Source: Enterococcus alcedinis
Lineage (GTDB): Bacteria > Bacillota > Bacilli > Lactobacillales > Enterococcaceae
Length of the DNA stretch: 64,000 nt
Direction: 5' to 3'
Assembly (NCBI RefSeq): GCF_014635985.1
Contig: NZ_BMDT01000002.1
Span: forward strand, 248,001 to 312,000
A program made the translations under genes and the position numbers. Of this stretch, positions 52,910 to 61,216 are shown in pieces. Numbering within the stretch: position 1 is the stretch's first letter; each line of letters starts with the position of its first letter. Below the pieces are notes generated by a model, which ran no database searches, had not been told where the DNA came from, and saw nothing but the letters and a program-made list of their open reading frames with translations.

Positions 52910-53389
52910 ATGTTGCTTCAAACAACACGTTTAATACTCCGCCCCTTTCAACTACAAGATTATAGCCACTTACATGCACATCATACATCGACAATCGAGC
53001 CGCATCCAAATCAAGAAACGACACTATTTGATGAATTGGACCTTTTTATGTCTGAAACGAGCGACACACCAATTGAAAAATACATTCAAATTGCTATCGT
53101 ACTCAAAGAAAACCAAACCTTAATCGGTGATATTACAGTGACCTATCGCAATCAATCATTTGCCCTTTCGTTTGCGACCTTGCCAGAGTTTCAAAGACAA
53201 GGTTACATGCAAGAAGCGCTCCTAACTTTTCTCCCTTACCTAGAAAAACGCTATCCAACACTTAATATTATTTGCCTAGTCCCTAAAAACAATCCCAGTA
53301 GTCAACAATTACTTTACAACTTGAACTTTAAACAAACACAATATATCTCTGATTTTGACTGTCATCTTTACATCCGACAAAAAGAATAA
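52910..53389 (+). CDS. GNAT-family acetyltransferase (RimJ/RimL-like)
   Basis: A 159-residue acetyltransferase that begins LLQTTRLILRPFQLQDYSHLH, typical of ribosomal-protein and antibiotic acetyltransferases. The acetyl-CoA loop is PEFQRQGYMQEALLTFL near 100, and NPSSQQLLYNLNFKQTQYI closes the fold. GAAGGAAGG precedes the ATG. Its 3' end and following terminator belong to a segment that recurs, decayed, at about 60.87-61.12 kb. Confidence 0.83.
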   Translation: MLLQTTRLILRPFQLQDYSHLHAHHTSTIEPHPNQETTLFDELDLFMSETSDTPIEKYIQIAIVLKENQTLIGDITVTYRNQSFALSFATLPEFQRQGYMQEALLTFLPYLEKRYPTLNIICLVPKNNPSSQQLLYNLNFKQTQYISDFDCHLYIRQKE

Positions 53390-53590
53390 ACAAAAACAAC
53401 CGCTAAACGAAAGTCGTTCAACGGTTGTTTTTTTGGGAGTTTATTTACTTGGAAGAGGTAAATAAAATGAAAAAGTATTTAAGGGTTGTTTGTTGGTATG
53501 TCTATATAATAGACGTAAAATATGAATTATTTGTGTTCAGATTCAAACCATTTTATGAAAAATAAGTAAACAAAAAATTAAGAAGGATTC
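53390..53590 (+). repeat. Direct repeat, copy A, left flank of the glycosaminoglycan island
   Basis: This segment holds a terminator hairpin, a small open frame, the palindrome GTCTAT-ATA-ATAGAC and further AT-rich sequence. From 53396 to 53546 it aligns without gaps to 60928-61078 with 20 mismatches in 151 bases counted by eye (about 87 percent). Similarity fades by about 53590. The embedded frame 53467-53565 (32 codons, GGAAGAGG eight bases before its ATG) is interrupted by a stop in copy B, and most differences change the amino acid, so coding is doubtful. The rest up to 53675 shows nothing recognisable. Confidence 0.75.
53396..53434 (+). terminator. Terminator of the GNAT gene at 52910
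   Basis: ACAACCG with an inner AACGA pairs with TCGTT and CGGTTGT, followed by a run of T. The copy at 60928 keeps the stem but has lost the T-run. Confidence 0.85.
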
Positions 53591-53675
53591 TTCAATGATA
53601 TTTAAGTAACCTTGTTGAAAAAATCTAAATTAATCAGGTTGAACGTCTTAATATTTTCTCTTGCGTCAAGCCTTC

Positions 53676-54119
53676 CTAAATACCATTTTCAACTACTCCA
53701 CATACCTCTTCATTTAATCTGACAGTCAAATCTAAGTATTGAATTCCCTCTTGTCCAGTTTGTAATAATGTATCAACTAGCTCTCTCGCGCAAGTCATCC
53801 CTAAGCGAAGCATAGAACCTTCAATTAGCATTGGTAGGTTTGTGCCTGAGACTACTTCGACACCTGTGTACTCATTTGCGCTGACCACGGATGTCTTAAA
53901 CGGTGTGCCTCCTAAAAGATCAGCAAAAATAATGATTTCAAGCCCATCTTGCTTTAATGTAGAAATTCCCGATGTCATTTCTCGAGAATATTCTTCTAAT
54001 GTCATATCTTGTAAAAATGGAACCACGATTACTTTTTCTTGTACCCCCGTAATCATTTCCATCGCTCCCAACATTCCGGGAGAATAACTACCATGCCCTG
54101 TAATAATAAATCCAATCAT
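53676..54119 (-). CDS. PTS mannose-family EIIA component
   Basis: A 147-residue cytosolic phosphotransferase domain. The phospho-accepting His lies in IITGHGSYSPG (about 9), and IIFADLLGGTPFK near 64 is the conserved dimer and active-site loop. It takes phosphate from HPr and passes it to EIIB. It is the last gene of the island operon. The order and neighbours match the hyaluronan/glycosaminoglycan PTS clusters of streptococci. AGGAG precedes the ATG. Confidence 0.9.
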   Translation of the reverse strand: MIGFIITGHGSYSPGMLGAMEMITGVQEKVIVVPFLQDMTLEEYSREMTSGISTLKQDGLEIIIFADLLGGTPFKTSVVSANEYTGVEVVSGTNLPMLIEGSMLRLGMTCARELVDTLLQTGQEGIQYLDLTVRLNEEVCGVVENGI

Positions 54120-54129
54120 TCTTTTTCTC

Positions 54130-56025
54130 CTATCTTTTTACATATAATTTATCTTTTCCGTACAATAATCTACCGCACTCACTTAAGTATAGTTTATCCC
54201 CTAAATATGTATCTCTAGCACTGTGATAGTATTCATTGGAATACTTTCCCGCCAAATGAGTCAGTCTTAGTCCAAAATAAAAAATATCTGGACAAAAATT
54301 TGTTTGATTATTTTGATAACAATCAATTTTTTCTATTAATATTTTCCCCTTCGGATAGAGGTATTCATATGATAATAACTCATCCTGAAATTTTTGCTGA
54401 AAAGTCAGTTCTTTGTATGAATTTTTCTCATTGTATTTTTTTGAACCTATTTTATCGTTAATTGAAGGCATGCTTTCAGTACTATGCTGCAAAACAAAAG
54501 GGCTTCCTGTTAAATAAATGCCTCTTCCATCCAACTCTGGAATTATTTTTTCATCTAACTGGTAGCGAGTAGTCAAGAAATGGTCTCCTATACATTCACT
54601 CGTATTAACTATTATCAGAACGGTAAACAATTTAAAATAAATAATTTTCCGCTTGAAAATAACTAACTTACCATTGAATCGTCCTTTCCACCCCACTTCA
54701 AAAATCACTTGCTCTTTATTCTCAATACTTCTGTGATACAAGGGTTCAGCCATCGATTCGTACGTCCAAGAGGAAGTTATTCTAGTAAGTGGTATTTCAT
54801 CAATTATTAGTGAACTATGACTGAATTCTTCTTTTAAGTGGACTCTCAAACTCTTCTCTTGATAAGTATACCGTCCTGGGTCGGTAATTATTGTGTTCCC
54901 TTGATAAGTAAAAGTCAATGAACCTAAAGATGCATGTCCATGACCACTTCCATGTCGACCATTAAATAAGGTTAAATAGACATTTGAATCTTTATAAGCT
55001 AAGAAACCGCTCTCTCCCGTTCTAAACAGTGATGGTAATGGCTTTCTTTTTTGTCTCTTAATCTTGTTACCAACATAGAAAACCCCTGGATTTTGTTCAA
55101 TCTCTATTTCTAAAAATCCCGATAAACTGTAAAGATTATACACATATGTAAAATCAACCGCATCACTATCATGCAAGGGTAATAAATAATATTTTTGATC
55201 GCAATAATAGATACTAGATTGAATGCCTCTTCGCAAGATATGCTCTATTTCTTGTGAAAATGGTAGTGCCAAGTAAATACTGTTTAACCATAGTTGCCAA
55301 GCACACATTAAAACTTGATGATGATATAACGGACTTTGCTCCCAATGAATACCATCATCAAAAAACTGAAGCTTAAACGCCTCTGTCAAGGTTGTCCAGC
55401 CCCACTTTTCAACCTCAGACGAAACCAATCCAGGTAATAGTTGTGACGTTGCCAAAATTCCTGTCACCGCTAAAACGCCCCAATTACTCAAATAATTTTT
55501 TGTTGGGAAATGATCTTTCAAAAAAATAATCTGTTTTAAAACAGCTTCTTTCAATTGTTTTTTTTCATTGGCTGATAATCGATGTTCTAAATCTGAAAAA
55601 TAGACAAAACTCTTCATCCAATTATTTAGTCTAAGTCCCACATCTAAACTTCTCCAAACATGCGGGCTTTTTTCTTGCCAGTCAATAAAGGTAAAGAGTA
55701 ATTTTTTCCAAAGTTCAAAATACACTTCGTCTTTTGTATAGGCAAACAAAATCCCTAAATCAACCAAATAGCCATTACGACTGACCATATAGCACCATTC
55801 TGGATCACCATTGGGACTTTCCAGCAAATGTGCTAAACATAAATCATAAGGAGTTCTGACAGCTTCCATATCCATTGGATCATCAAAAATAATTTTCCCT
55901 TCTTTTAAGAATTCACCGCGATTTAAAATTGTTTCGAAAAAAGAATTATTTTTATTGACCTCTTGTTCTATCACTTGATTTTCGAAAAACAAGTAATTAT
56001 ATTGAGCTATTTTTTCAAAATTCAT
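54130..56025 (-). CDS. Heparinase II/III-like polysaccharide lyase
   Basis: A 631-residue protein without signal peptide, so cytosolic. The N-terminal half is an alpha/alpha toroid (about 40-320, with RSLDVGLRLNNWM, NYLSNWGVLAVTG and QSPLYHHQVLMCAWQLW). The C-terminal beta-sandwich starts with NGRHGSGHGHASLGSLTFTYQGN near 362, the heparinase II/III signature with its His. Related cytosolic proteins accompany glycosaminoglycan PTS operons in streptococci (for example the pneumococcal hyaluronan locus). It may cleave imported oligosaccharides or act on a rare linkage; the substrate is inferred from context only. It lies ten bases before EIIA. Confidence 0.83.
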   Translation of the reverse strand: MNFEKIAQYNYLFFENQVIEQEVNKNNSFFETILNRGEFLKEGKIIFDDPMDMEAVRTPYDLCLAHLLESPNGDPEWCYMVSRNGYLVDLGILFAYTKDEVYFELWKKLLFTFIDWQEKSPHVWRSLDVGLRLNNWMKSFVYFSDLEHRLSANEKKQLKEAVLKQIIFLKDHFPTKNYLSNWGVLAVTGILATSQLLPGLVSSEVEKWGWTTLTEAFKLQFFDDGIHWEQSPLYHHQVLMCAWQLWLNSIYLALPFSQEIEHILRRGIQSSIYYCDQKYYLLPLHDSDAVDFTYVYNLYSLSGFLEIEIEQNPGVFYVGNKIKRQKRKPLPSLFRTGESGFLAYKDSNVYLTLFNGRHGSGHGHASLGSLTFTYQGNTIITDPGRYTYQEKSLRVHLKEEFSHSSLIIDEIPLTRITSSWTYESMAEPLYHRSIENKEQVIFEVGWKGRFNGKLVIFKRKIIYFKLFTVLIIVNTSECIGDHFLTTRYQLDEKIIPELDGRGIYLTGSPFVLQHSTESMPSINDKIGSKKYNEKNSYKELTFQQKFQDELLSYEYLYPKGKILIEKIDCYQNNQTNFCPDIFYFGLRLTHLAGKYSNEYYHSARDTYLGDKLYLSECGRLLYGKDKLYVKR

Positions 56026-56087
56026 TTGGCTTTCCTTTCAAAAAAGAGGCTTCCCTATTACTAATAAACGAAAGTCTCGTTATATTT

Positions 56088-56903
56088 TTAGCCTAAAACA
56101 CCCAAAACTGAGCCTAAAATTCCAATGGTGAACAATAATGCAAGTAAGCGGTACGTTGTCCAGTTACGTTTCTTGATTAGATAATAAACAATAATTGTAA
56201 TAACAACCGAGAGTAACTTAGGCATAATTTTATCCAAAATTTCTTGCAATGCCACTACTTGCTCTGTGCCATCAGCCATTTGTGATACATATTGAATAGG
56301 AATATTGGCCTTTACAAAAGTAGTCGCTAATCCAGCAATAACTGTTACCCCAACAATGTTTGCAGCTGCAGAAATTTTACTGATTTTTGTACTCAGTGTA
56401 TCGATAATACTTGTACCCAATTTAAAACCTAAATACCCCATTGATATCTTAATAATAAACATCGAAACTAACATTGATGTCCAAAAGCCCATTGGAGCAA
56501 AACCCATTCCATCCATAGCTAGTCCAGCAAAAATTGTGGAAAATAATGGTGCGATTCCAAATTGAGCGATAGAGTCACCAATACCAGATAAAGGACCCAT
56601 TAAAGCCATCTTAATACTGCGCGCATCTTCAATATCTTCTCCATGATCATACATTGCTAACTGCATACTCGTTACAAACGGTGCCATGTGTGGGTTAACA
56701 TTATAAAATTCAATATTAGCCAGAGCTTTTTCTTTCAATTGTTCTTGATCATCTGCATATATTTTTTGTAATCCCGGCATAATACTGTATAAATAACCAA
56801 TTCCTTGATAAGAGTTGTAGTTAAATGAATTTTGTAATAAATAGGATCGAAGCGCCGCACCTATATAGTCTTTTTGAGTTAATTTCAAATTTTTAGATTC
56901 CAT
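56088..56903 (-). CDS. PTS mannose-family EIID membrane component
   Basis: A 271-residue mannose-family IID subunit. The N-terminal LLQNSFNYNSYQGIGYLYSIMPGLQKIY and the NPHMAPFVTSMQLAMYDHGED block are family signatures. ALMGPLSGIGDSIAQFGIAPLFSTI leads into the membrane core, and further helices run to the C-terminus. Together with EIIC it forms the sugar channel. The ATG at 56903 lies eight bases after GAGGAGG; the longer frame to 56924 overlaps EIIC further. It overlaps the EIIC stop by 11 bases. Confidence 0.9.
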   Translation of the reverse strand: MESKNLKLTQKDYIGAALRSYLLQNSFNYNSYQGIGYLYSIMPGLQKIYADDQEQLKEKALANIEFYNVNPHMAPFVTSMQLAMYDHGEDIEDARSIKMALMGPLSGIGDSIAQFGIAPLFSTIFAGLAMDGMGFAPMGFWTSMLVSMFIIKISMGYLGFKLGTSIIDTLSTKISKISAAANIVGVTVIAGLATTFVKANIPIQYVSQMADGTEQVVALQEILDKIMPKLLSVVITIIVYYLIKKRNWTTYRLLALLFTIGILGSVLGVLG

Positions 56904-57720
56904 CAGAAAAATCCTCCTCATCAATATTGGATAAATCGTTATAAGAAGTTTTAGCCGATGCTAAATTAGGTGAACCTGCTGGCCCCTCTTCTTTTCCGTA
57001 GTAAACAATCATCGAGAAAACGGTTCCAACTAAAGCGATAGCCATCGTTGGTAATTGTAAATACGCTGCACAAATATATCCTAACAAAGCATACGGTGTT
57101 AATTTTTTCTCCAACATAACAGACATAATCATAGCGAATCCAATTGCTGGAATCAGCCCCCCTGCAACAGAGAATCCTTTAATCAACCACTCAGGAAGAG
57201 CTTCCACAAAACTTTGTAATGCAGGTCTAGAAACCGCTGCGAAGAAACCGATTACAAATCCTGTAACTAAAAAACTGATAAACGTAGAATTTGCTAAGAG
57301 ATTGAATTTTTTAAACTTTCCTTCTTGAATTAATTTTTGTGCATTCTTCGTTGTTCCTGAAAACATCGTATATAAAGCGGTTGTCACTAATTGGAAAAGT
57401 ACAGCAAATGGAAATGATAGTGCTAAAGCTGATTCCGGTGTTACGCCTTGATCTTTCATCGTTATTGCCATAATTGTTCCAACAATCCCTGGTCCCACTG
57501 GATTGGGAGGTACCGTACCGCCTGCACCAACACCGAATCCCATATATGCAAGCTCGGCAATTGCTCCCATTGTTAAAGCTGTAGGAATATCATTTAGTAC
57601 AACTCCTACAAAAAACGACATAATTAGTGCTCGGTTAGTATAAATCCCTAATAATTGACCTGCATAACAAAATCCTGTGATTAAGGCAATGAGTAGTGCC
57701 TGAGTCATTGAAATATCCAT
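56893..57720 (-). CDS. PTS mannose-family EIIC membrane component
   Basis: A 275-residue IIC subunit with about six to eight membrane segments. Family landmarks are GFCYAGQLLGIYTNRALIMSFFVGVVLND near 16, GAIAELAYMGFGVGAGGTVPPNPVGPGIVGTI near 53 and FSVAGGLIPAIGFAMIM near 185. It makes the permeation path for the sugar, probably an unsaturated uronic-acid disaccharide given the adjacent GH88 gene. Its acidic C-terminal tail overlaps the EIID start. Confidence 0.92.
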   Translation of the reverse strand: MDISMTQALLIALITGFCYAGQLLGIYTNRALIMSFFVGVVLNDIPTALTMGAIAELAYMGFGVGAGGTVPPNPVGPGIVGTIMAITMKDQGVTPESALALSFPFAVLFQLVTTALYTMFSGTTKNAQKLIQEGKFKKFNLLANSTFISFLVTGFVIGFFAAVSRPALQSFVEALPEWLIKGFSVAGGLIPAIGFAMIMSVMLEKKLTPYALLGYICAAYLQLPTMAIALVGTVFSMIVYYGKEEGPAGSPNLASAKTSYNDLSNIDEEDFSDGI

Positions 57721-57732
57721 CTTCTTTTCTCC

Positions 57733-58233
57733 CTATTTCAAAATTTTTTCTAAATTATCTAGTGACTGTGCTCCATCATTTGAGACAGGTGATGTTTTTG
57801 TATTAAAAGTACATCCATATTTGTCCCGTAATGTCCGTAGTGCCAATTTGTCTTCCTCGCCAAGATAAATAAATTGAGATACTTTTTCTTTACCCGTTTT
57901 TGCATGTATATTCCCAACATTTATTTCTTTGACAGGAAATCCTTGTTCAGCTAAGGCTAAAACATCTTTTGGTGAAGAAACAACAACAAAAATAGATTGC
58001 GTATCTGCAGCTTTCCATATAACTTTTGCAGTTCTTTCAATATTCCAAAAGCGTAAACCAACATCCTGAGGGACAACTGATTTCATTAAACTTTGTTGCA
58101 TGCCATCAGATGAAACTTTATCATTAGCACAAATTACTAAATTAACCCCTAAGCTTTTAATCCATAATTGTCCTTGACCGTGAATTAAGCGTTCATCGAT
58201 ACGGATCATCTTTACATTTGGTTTTGTCTCCAT
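57733..58233 (-). CDS. PTS mannose-family EIIB component
   Basis: A 166-residue cytosolic IIB domain. The phospho-His is in RIDERLIHGQGQLWIKSL (His about 17). NVGNIHAKTGKEKVSQFIYLGEEDK near 105 is the other conserved surface. It phosphorylates the sugar during import. It lies between ugl and EIIC, 12 bases before the latter, as in streptococcal glycosaminoglycan clusters. AGGAAG precedes the ATG. Confidence 0.92.
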   Translation of the reverse strand: METKPNVKMIRIDERLIHGQGQLWIKSLGVNLVICANDKVSSDGMQQSLMKSVVPQDVGLRFWNIERTAKVIWKAADTQSIFVVVSSPKDVLALAEQGFPVKEINVGNIHAKTGKEKVSQFIYLGEEDKLALRTLRDKYGCTFNTKTSPVSNDGAQSLDNLEKILK

Positions 58234-58257
58234 TATTATTCTTCCTTTCTGGTATTT

Positions 58258-59445
58258 CTACCAATACATTTCCCAATCTTTATAAAATCGAATAAGCGCT
58301 TCTAAATAGTAATAGTCGCCCCAAATATTGCCTTCATCGACACCTTTCCCACTGTGCCATGAATAAACACCATGGTTTATCAGAGAGACCGTCCCTTGAC
58401 TCAATTGTTCGGTATAATTATCAATCAAACTTTCTAAGATACTGTGTTGTGAATGCGCATACAATTGTTTTTTATCAAATGTTTCTGGTAAATACTTATT
58501 CATCAAACTCATTCCACAAACAGCAATTGCAGCAGCCGACGAATCTCTTGATTGTTGTGATTGATCATCAAAAATTAGATCCCAGTAGCAAATAAAATCT
58601 TGAGGTAGTCGATTTAAGAAATAATTCGTTACTGCTTCATAATTTAGGAAATCTTCTTCTTTTGGTTTATATGCATAATTTAATGCAATCCCATACATTA
58701 ACCAACTTTGTCCTCTTGCCCAACTAGAATCATCGGAATACCCTTGTCTTGTTCGACCACCAACTGGTTTACCTGTTTCTGGATCAAAATAAAAAGTATG
58801 AAAAGCGGATGAATCTTCGCGAACAGCATATGAAATTGTTGTATGATAATGTCTATCTGCCACTTCGCTATATCGTTGGTCTCCTGTTTCTGATGAAGCC
58901 CAATAAAGAAGTGGAATATTTAACAAACAATCCACGATTAAGCGATAATTATCTGTGGCTCCTAGCTCACCCCACGCTTGGATAAAATCACCCTTTTTTT
59001 GATAACGTGTCATTAACTTATCCGCTGCAAGCAAAGCTGCTTGGCGTGCTTTTAAATTGCCAGTAAGTCTATACCCTGCTACACAAGATGGTGAATAGAG
59101 AAAACCTAAATCATGGTGATCAACTTCAATGTTGTTTTCAATTCGATGTAAAAAACTATCAACGTGTTTGTCTGCTAACTTTTTATATTTTTCATCTTTC
59201 GTATACTCATAAGCAAGCCATAACATCCCTGTCCAAAATCCCGTAGTCCATTCGATATTTTCTATCGTATCGTAACTGTGATTGATAGTATTCGTCGATG
59301 GAAATCGTTCACCTAAACGGCTCATGTTATGATCTATTTTTTTTATCGCAATTTCAATCGCTTGTTCAATTTTCTCTTTTGTTAAAAAACCATTGTTCAT
59401 GAATCTGTGGCTATTTTCAATATTTTCAATATTTAATTTATTCAT
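58258..59445 (-). CDS. ugl: Unsaturated glucuronyl hydrolase (GH88)
   Basis: A 395-residue alpha/alpha-barrel hydrolase that removes the 4,5-unsaturated uronate left by polysaccharide lyases. Recognisable parts are WTTGFWTGMLWLAYEYT near 66, the Asp in VDHHDLGFLYSPSC (about 113, the first catalytic-region Asp), GYSDDSSWARGQSWLMYGIALNY near 235 and SRDSSAAAIAVCGM near 300. No signal peptide, so it acts on PTS-imported disaccharides. It is the first enzyme gene after gntR, two bases from its stop. This gene is the main evidence that the PTS takes up glycosaminoglycan products (hyaluronan, chondroitin or heparin type). Confidence 0.92.
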   Translation of the reverse strand: MNKLNIENIENSHRFMNNGFLTKEKIEQAIEIAIKKIDHNMSRLGERFPSTNTINHSYDTIENIEWTTGFWTGMLWLAYEYTKDEKYKKLADKHVDSFLHRIENNIEVDHHDLGFLYSPSCVAGYRLTGNLKARQAALLAADKLMTRYQKKGDFIQAWGELGATDNYRLIVDCLLNIPLLYWASSETGDQRYSEVADRHYHTTISYAVREDSSAFHTFYFDPETGKPVGGRTRQGYSDDSSWARGQSWLMYGIALNYAYKPKEEDFLNYEAVTNYFLNRLPQDFICYWDLIFDDQSQQSRDSSAAAIAVCGMSLMNKYLPETFDKKQLYAHSQHSILESLIDNYTEQLSQGTVSLINHGVYSWHSGKGVDEGNIWGDYYYLEALIRFYKDWEMYW

Positions 59446-59447
59446 TG

Positions 59448-60200
59448 TTATATCCCTTCAAATTCTATATTGATCGAATAATGTTGGTGATGTATTAAAC
59501 TGTAAGAAAATTCAATCGGTTTCTTGTTATTATCAAAGTATTTTTTTTGTAATTTCACAACTGGTAAGTTCACTGGCCATTCAATATTCGCCATTTCTTC
59601 AGGAATTAGATTTAATATCGTTGACTCACCTGCTAGCAGTCCGAACTTAATTTCCTGTTTCATCGGTAGGTTGGTTAAATTGTGTTTTAATTTATATTCT
59701 TCTGACAAACTACCTCCAGATTGGAATTGACGAATCATTTCATCTGTTAGCATACTATCTGCTACATAGCGAATTTGAATTTTCCAAATGAAGTTATCAA
59801 TCATTGCCAGCTGAACAATTTGTGTTAGCTGTTCTTCCTCATTGAGCTCTAGTAACTTAGCAATGTCTTTTTGAACCACATTACGATGAATAGTTGTTGC
59901 TGTTTGTTCGACCATGTCATTTGTTTTTTTCTTTATTTTCGTATTAATAAGAGGTCCATTTTCATCAAAATACACTTTTTTATGCTTCAAATTTCTTCGA
60001 ACAAAGGTACCTTCTCCTTGACGTCTAATCAAGTAGCCTTCAATCACTAAATCTTGCAACGCACGTACAACAGTTGTACTACTCACATCATAGATTTTCT
60101 TTAGTTCCCCTTCAGAGTAAATTTTTTTTCCTGGTTTAAATTCTTCACTATCTATTTTCCTAATAATATCTTGTTTGATTACTTCATACTTGGGCTGCAT
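59448..60200 (-). CDS. GntR/HutC-family repressor of the glycosaminoglycan operon
   Basis: A 250-residue regulator. Residues 5-70 form a GntR winged helix (IKQDIIRKIDSEEFKPGKKIYSEGELKKIYDVSSTTVVRALQDL). Residues 95-245 are a UTRA ligand-binding domain (DIAKLLELNEEEQLTQIVQLA, then PIEFSYSLIHHQHY) that would bind a sugar phosphate. It is the first gene of its operon and has two matching palindromes in its promoter region, so autoregulation is likely. Streptococcal relatives of this operon use a LacI-type RegR instead. Confidence 0.9.
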   Translation of the reverse strand: MQPKYEVIKQDIIRKIDSEEFKPGKKIYSEGELKKIYDVSSTTVVRALQDLVIEGYLIRRQGEGTFVRRNLKHKKVYFDENGPLINTKIKKKTNDMVEQTATTIHRNVVQKDIAKLLELNEEEQLTQIVQLAMIDNFIWKIQIRYVADSMLTDEMIRQFQSGGSLSEEYKLKHNLTNLPMKQEIKFGLLAGESTILNLIPEEMANIEWPVNLPVVKLQKKYFDNNKKPIEFSYSLIHHQHYSINIEFEGI

Positions 60201-60214
60201 CGTTCATCCTCCTA

Positions 60215-60266
60215 ACTTAACGTGTTAAGTACAAAGCAATAATACCATATTCACTTTATTTGTAAA
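60215..60266 (-). promoter_or_regulatory. Promoter and proximal GntR operator of the island operon
   Basis: On the minus strand TTTACA (plus 60261-60266), 16 bases and TATTAT (plus 60239-60244) form the promoter. Just downstream ACTTAAC-GT-GTTAAGT (60215-60230) covers the likely transcription start. The same 7-base arms recur at 60300-60315, so they are probably the GntR recognition sequence. Confidence 0.7.
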
Positions 60267-60291
60267 CCCTTTTATTGAATAAACCATAAAA

Positions 60292-60323
60292 AAAGTCCAA
60301 CTTAACACGTTAAGTTGGACTTT
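60292..60323. promoter_or_regulatory. Distal GntR operator inside a terminator-like hairpin
   Basis: Arms AAAGTCCAACTTAAC and GTTAAGTTGGACTTT are perfect 15-base complements around AC. The centre repeats the proximal operator, 85 bases away (about eight helical turns). Read on the minus strand the hairpin is followed by seven T, so it may also stop incoming transcription. Confidence 0.65.
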
Positions 60324-60915
60324 AAAATGATATCAGTGAGGCATTTGCTTGGATAGATTTCAATCGAGTTCTTTTTCCCAAAACTGTACTCTTACTGACC
60401 GTGTACACACGCCTATTAGATATTTTAGACCGCAGATTGAAATATATTTCCAGCATTATTCATTAAACGATTGAGGCCCAGTGAAAATCGTTACGACAAA
60501 CTCGTATGCTTAGCACATCCCCTTAACCAAAGATCTCTTTCCAAAAAGCGAAAACTGCAATTGATTGTTTTCATATTGCTCAACTCATTGGAAAGTCTTG
60601 TTAAAATCATCTGATTGATCTTATCAAACATTTTACTCAGTCAGGTAAACTTCAAAAAGTATTAGAAACGGCTCCTAAACAGTTGGTCCATTTATATTGA
60701 TAAACAGCTTCCCAGTTCCCTTCCTTTATCAAATCAGTATGATTAATCGTTTATTGTTCTATAAGTAATGAATTGAAAAATGTCATGAGATGTATCATTT
60801 TTTTCGCATACTGAGCTATTCAAAAAAAGATAAATAACAAATCACCTAAATTTTCACCCGTACTTTTTGTTAAAGAATCGAATTTTTTGATCCTTATCTC
60901 TACATGCTAAAAAAT
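60324..60915. other. Gene-free stretch, possibly decayed sequence
   Basis: About 590 bases with no convincing gene on either strand. Short open stretches exist, for example one ending LQKVLETAPKQLVHLY before a stop near 60697, but none has a start, a ribosome site or a recognised family. From about 60872 the sequence shows weak similarity (about 62 percent over 56 bases by eye) to the 3' end of the GNAT gene at 52910. This suggests that part of it is a decayed duplicate. Confidence 0.5.
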
Positions 60916-61120
60916 AGTTAAATAAAAACAACCGCCAAACGAAATTCGTCCGACGGTTGTTGTTTAGGAAGTTTATTTACTTGAAAGAGATAAATAAAAT
61001 GAGAACGTATTTAAGGGCTATTTGTTAGTATGTCTATATAATGGACGAAAAGTATAGATCATTTGTGTTCAGATTCAAGCTTTTTATGAAACATACGCAA
61101 GCAAAATAATGAACTGAACC
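60916..61120 (+). repeat. Direct repeat, copy B, right flank of the glycosaminoglycan island
   Basis: 60928-61078 matches 53396-53546 without gaps (about 87 percent by eye). The hairpin arms ACAACCG and CGGTTGT are kept, but the T-run is broken. The matching small frame starts at 60999 and is stopped by TAG at 61026, where copy A has TGG. Copy A sits behind a functional gene and this one does not, so copy B looks like the decayed duplicate. The remaining bases to 61216 show nothing else. Confidence 0.75.
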
Positions 61121-61216
61121 TCATTAATATTGGGAATATCCACATAATCCTAAAGTGTATGACTAAGACCAACGATTGACTTCGTGCATAACTATGGCTC
61201 TTGATATCTTTGAACA

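Noticed and set aside
60330-60900. Possible transposase remnant in the gene-free region beside repeat copy B.
   Set aside because: Translations in several frames gave short open stretches but no recognisable transposase motif and no terminal inverted repeats.
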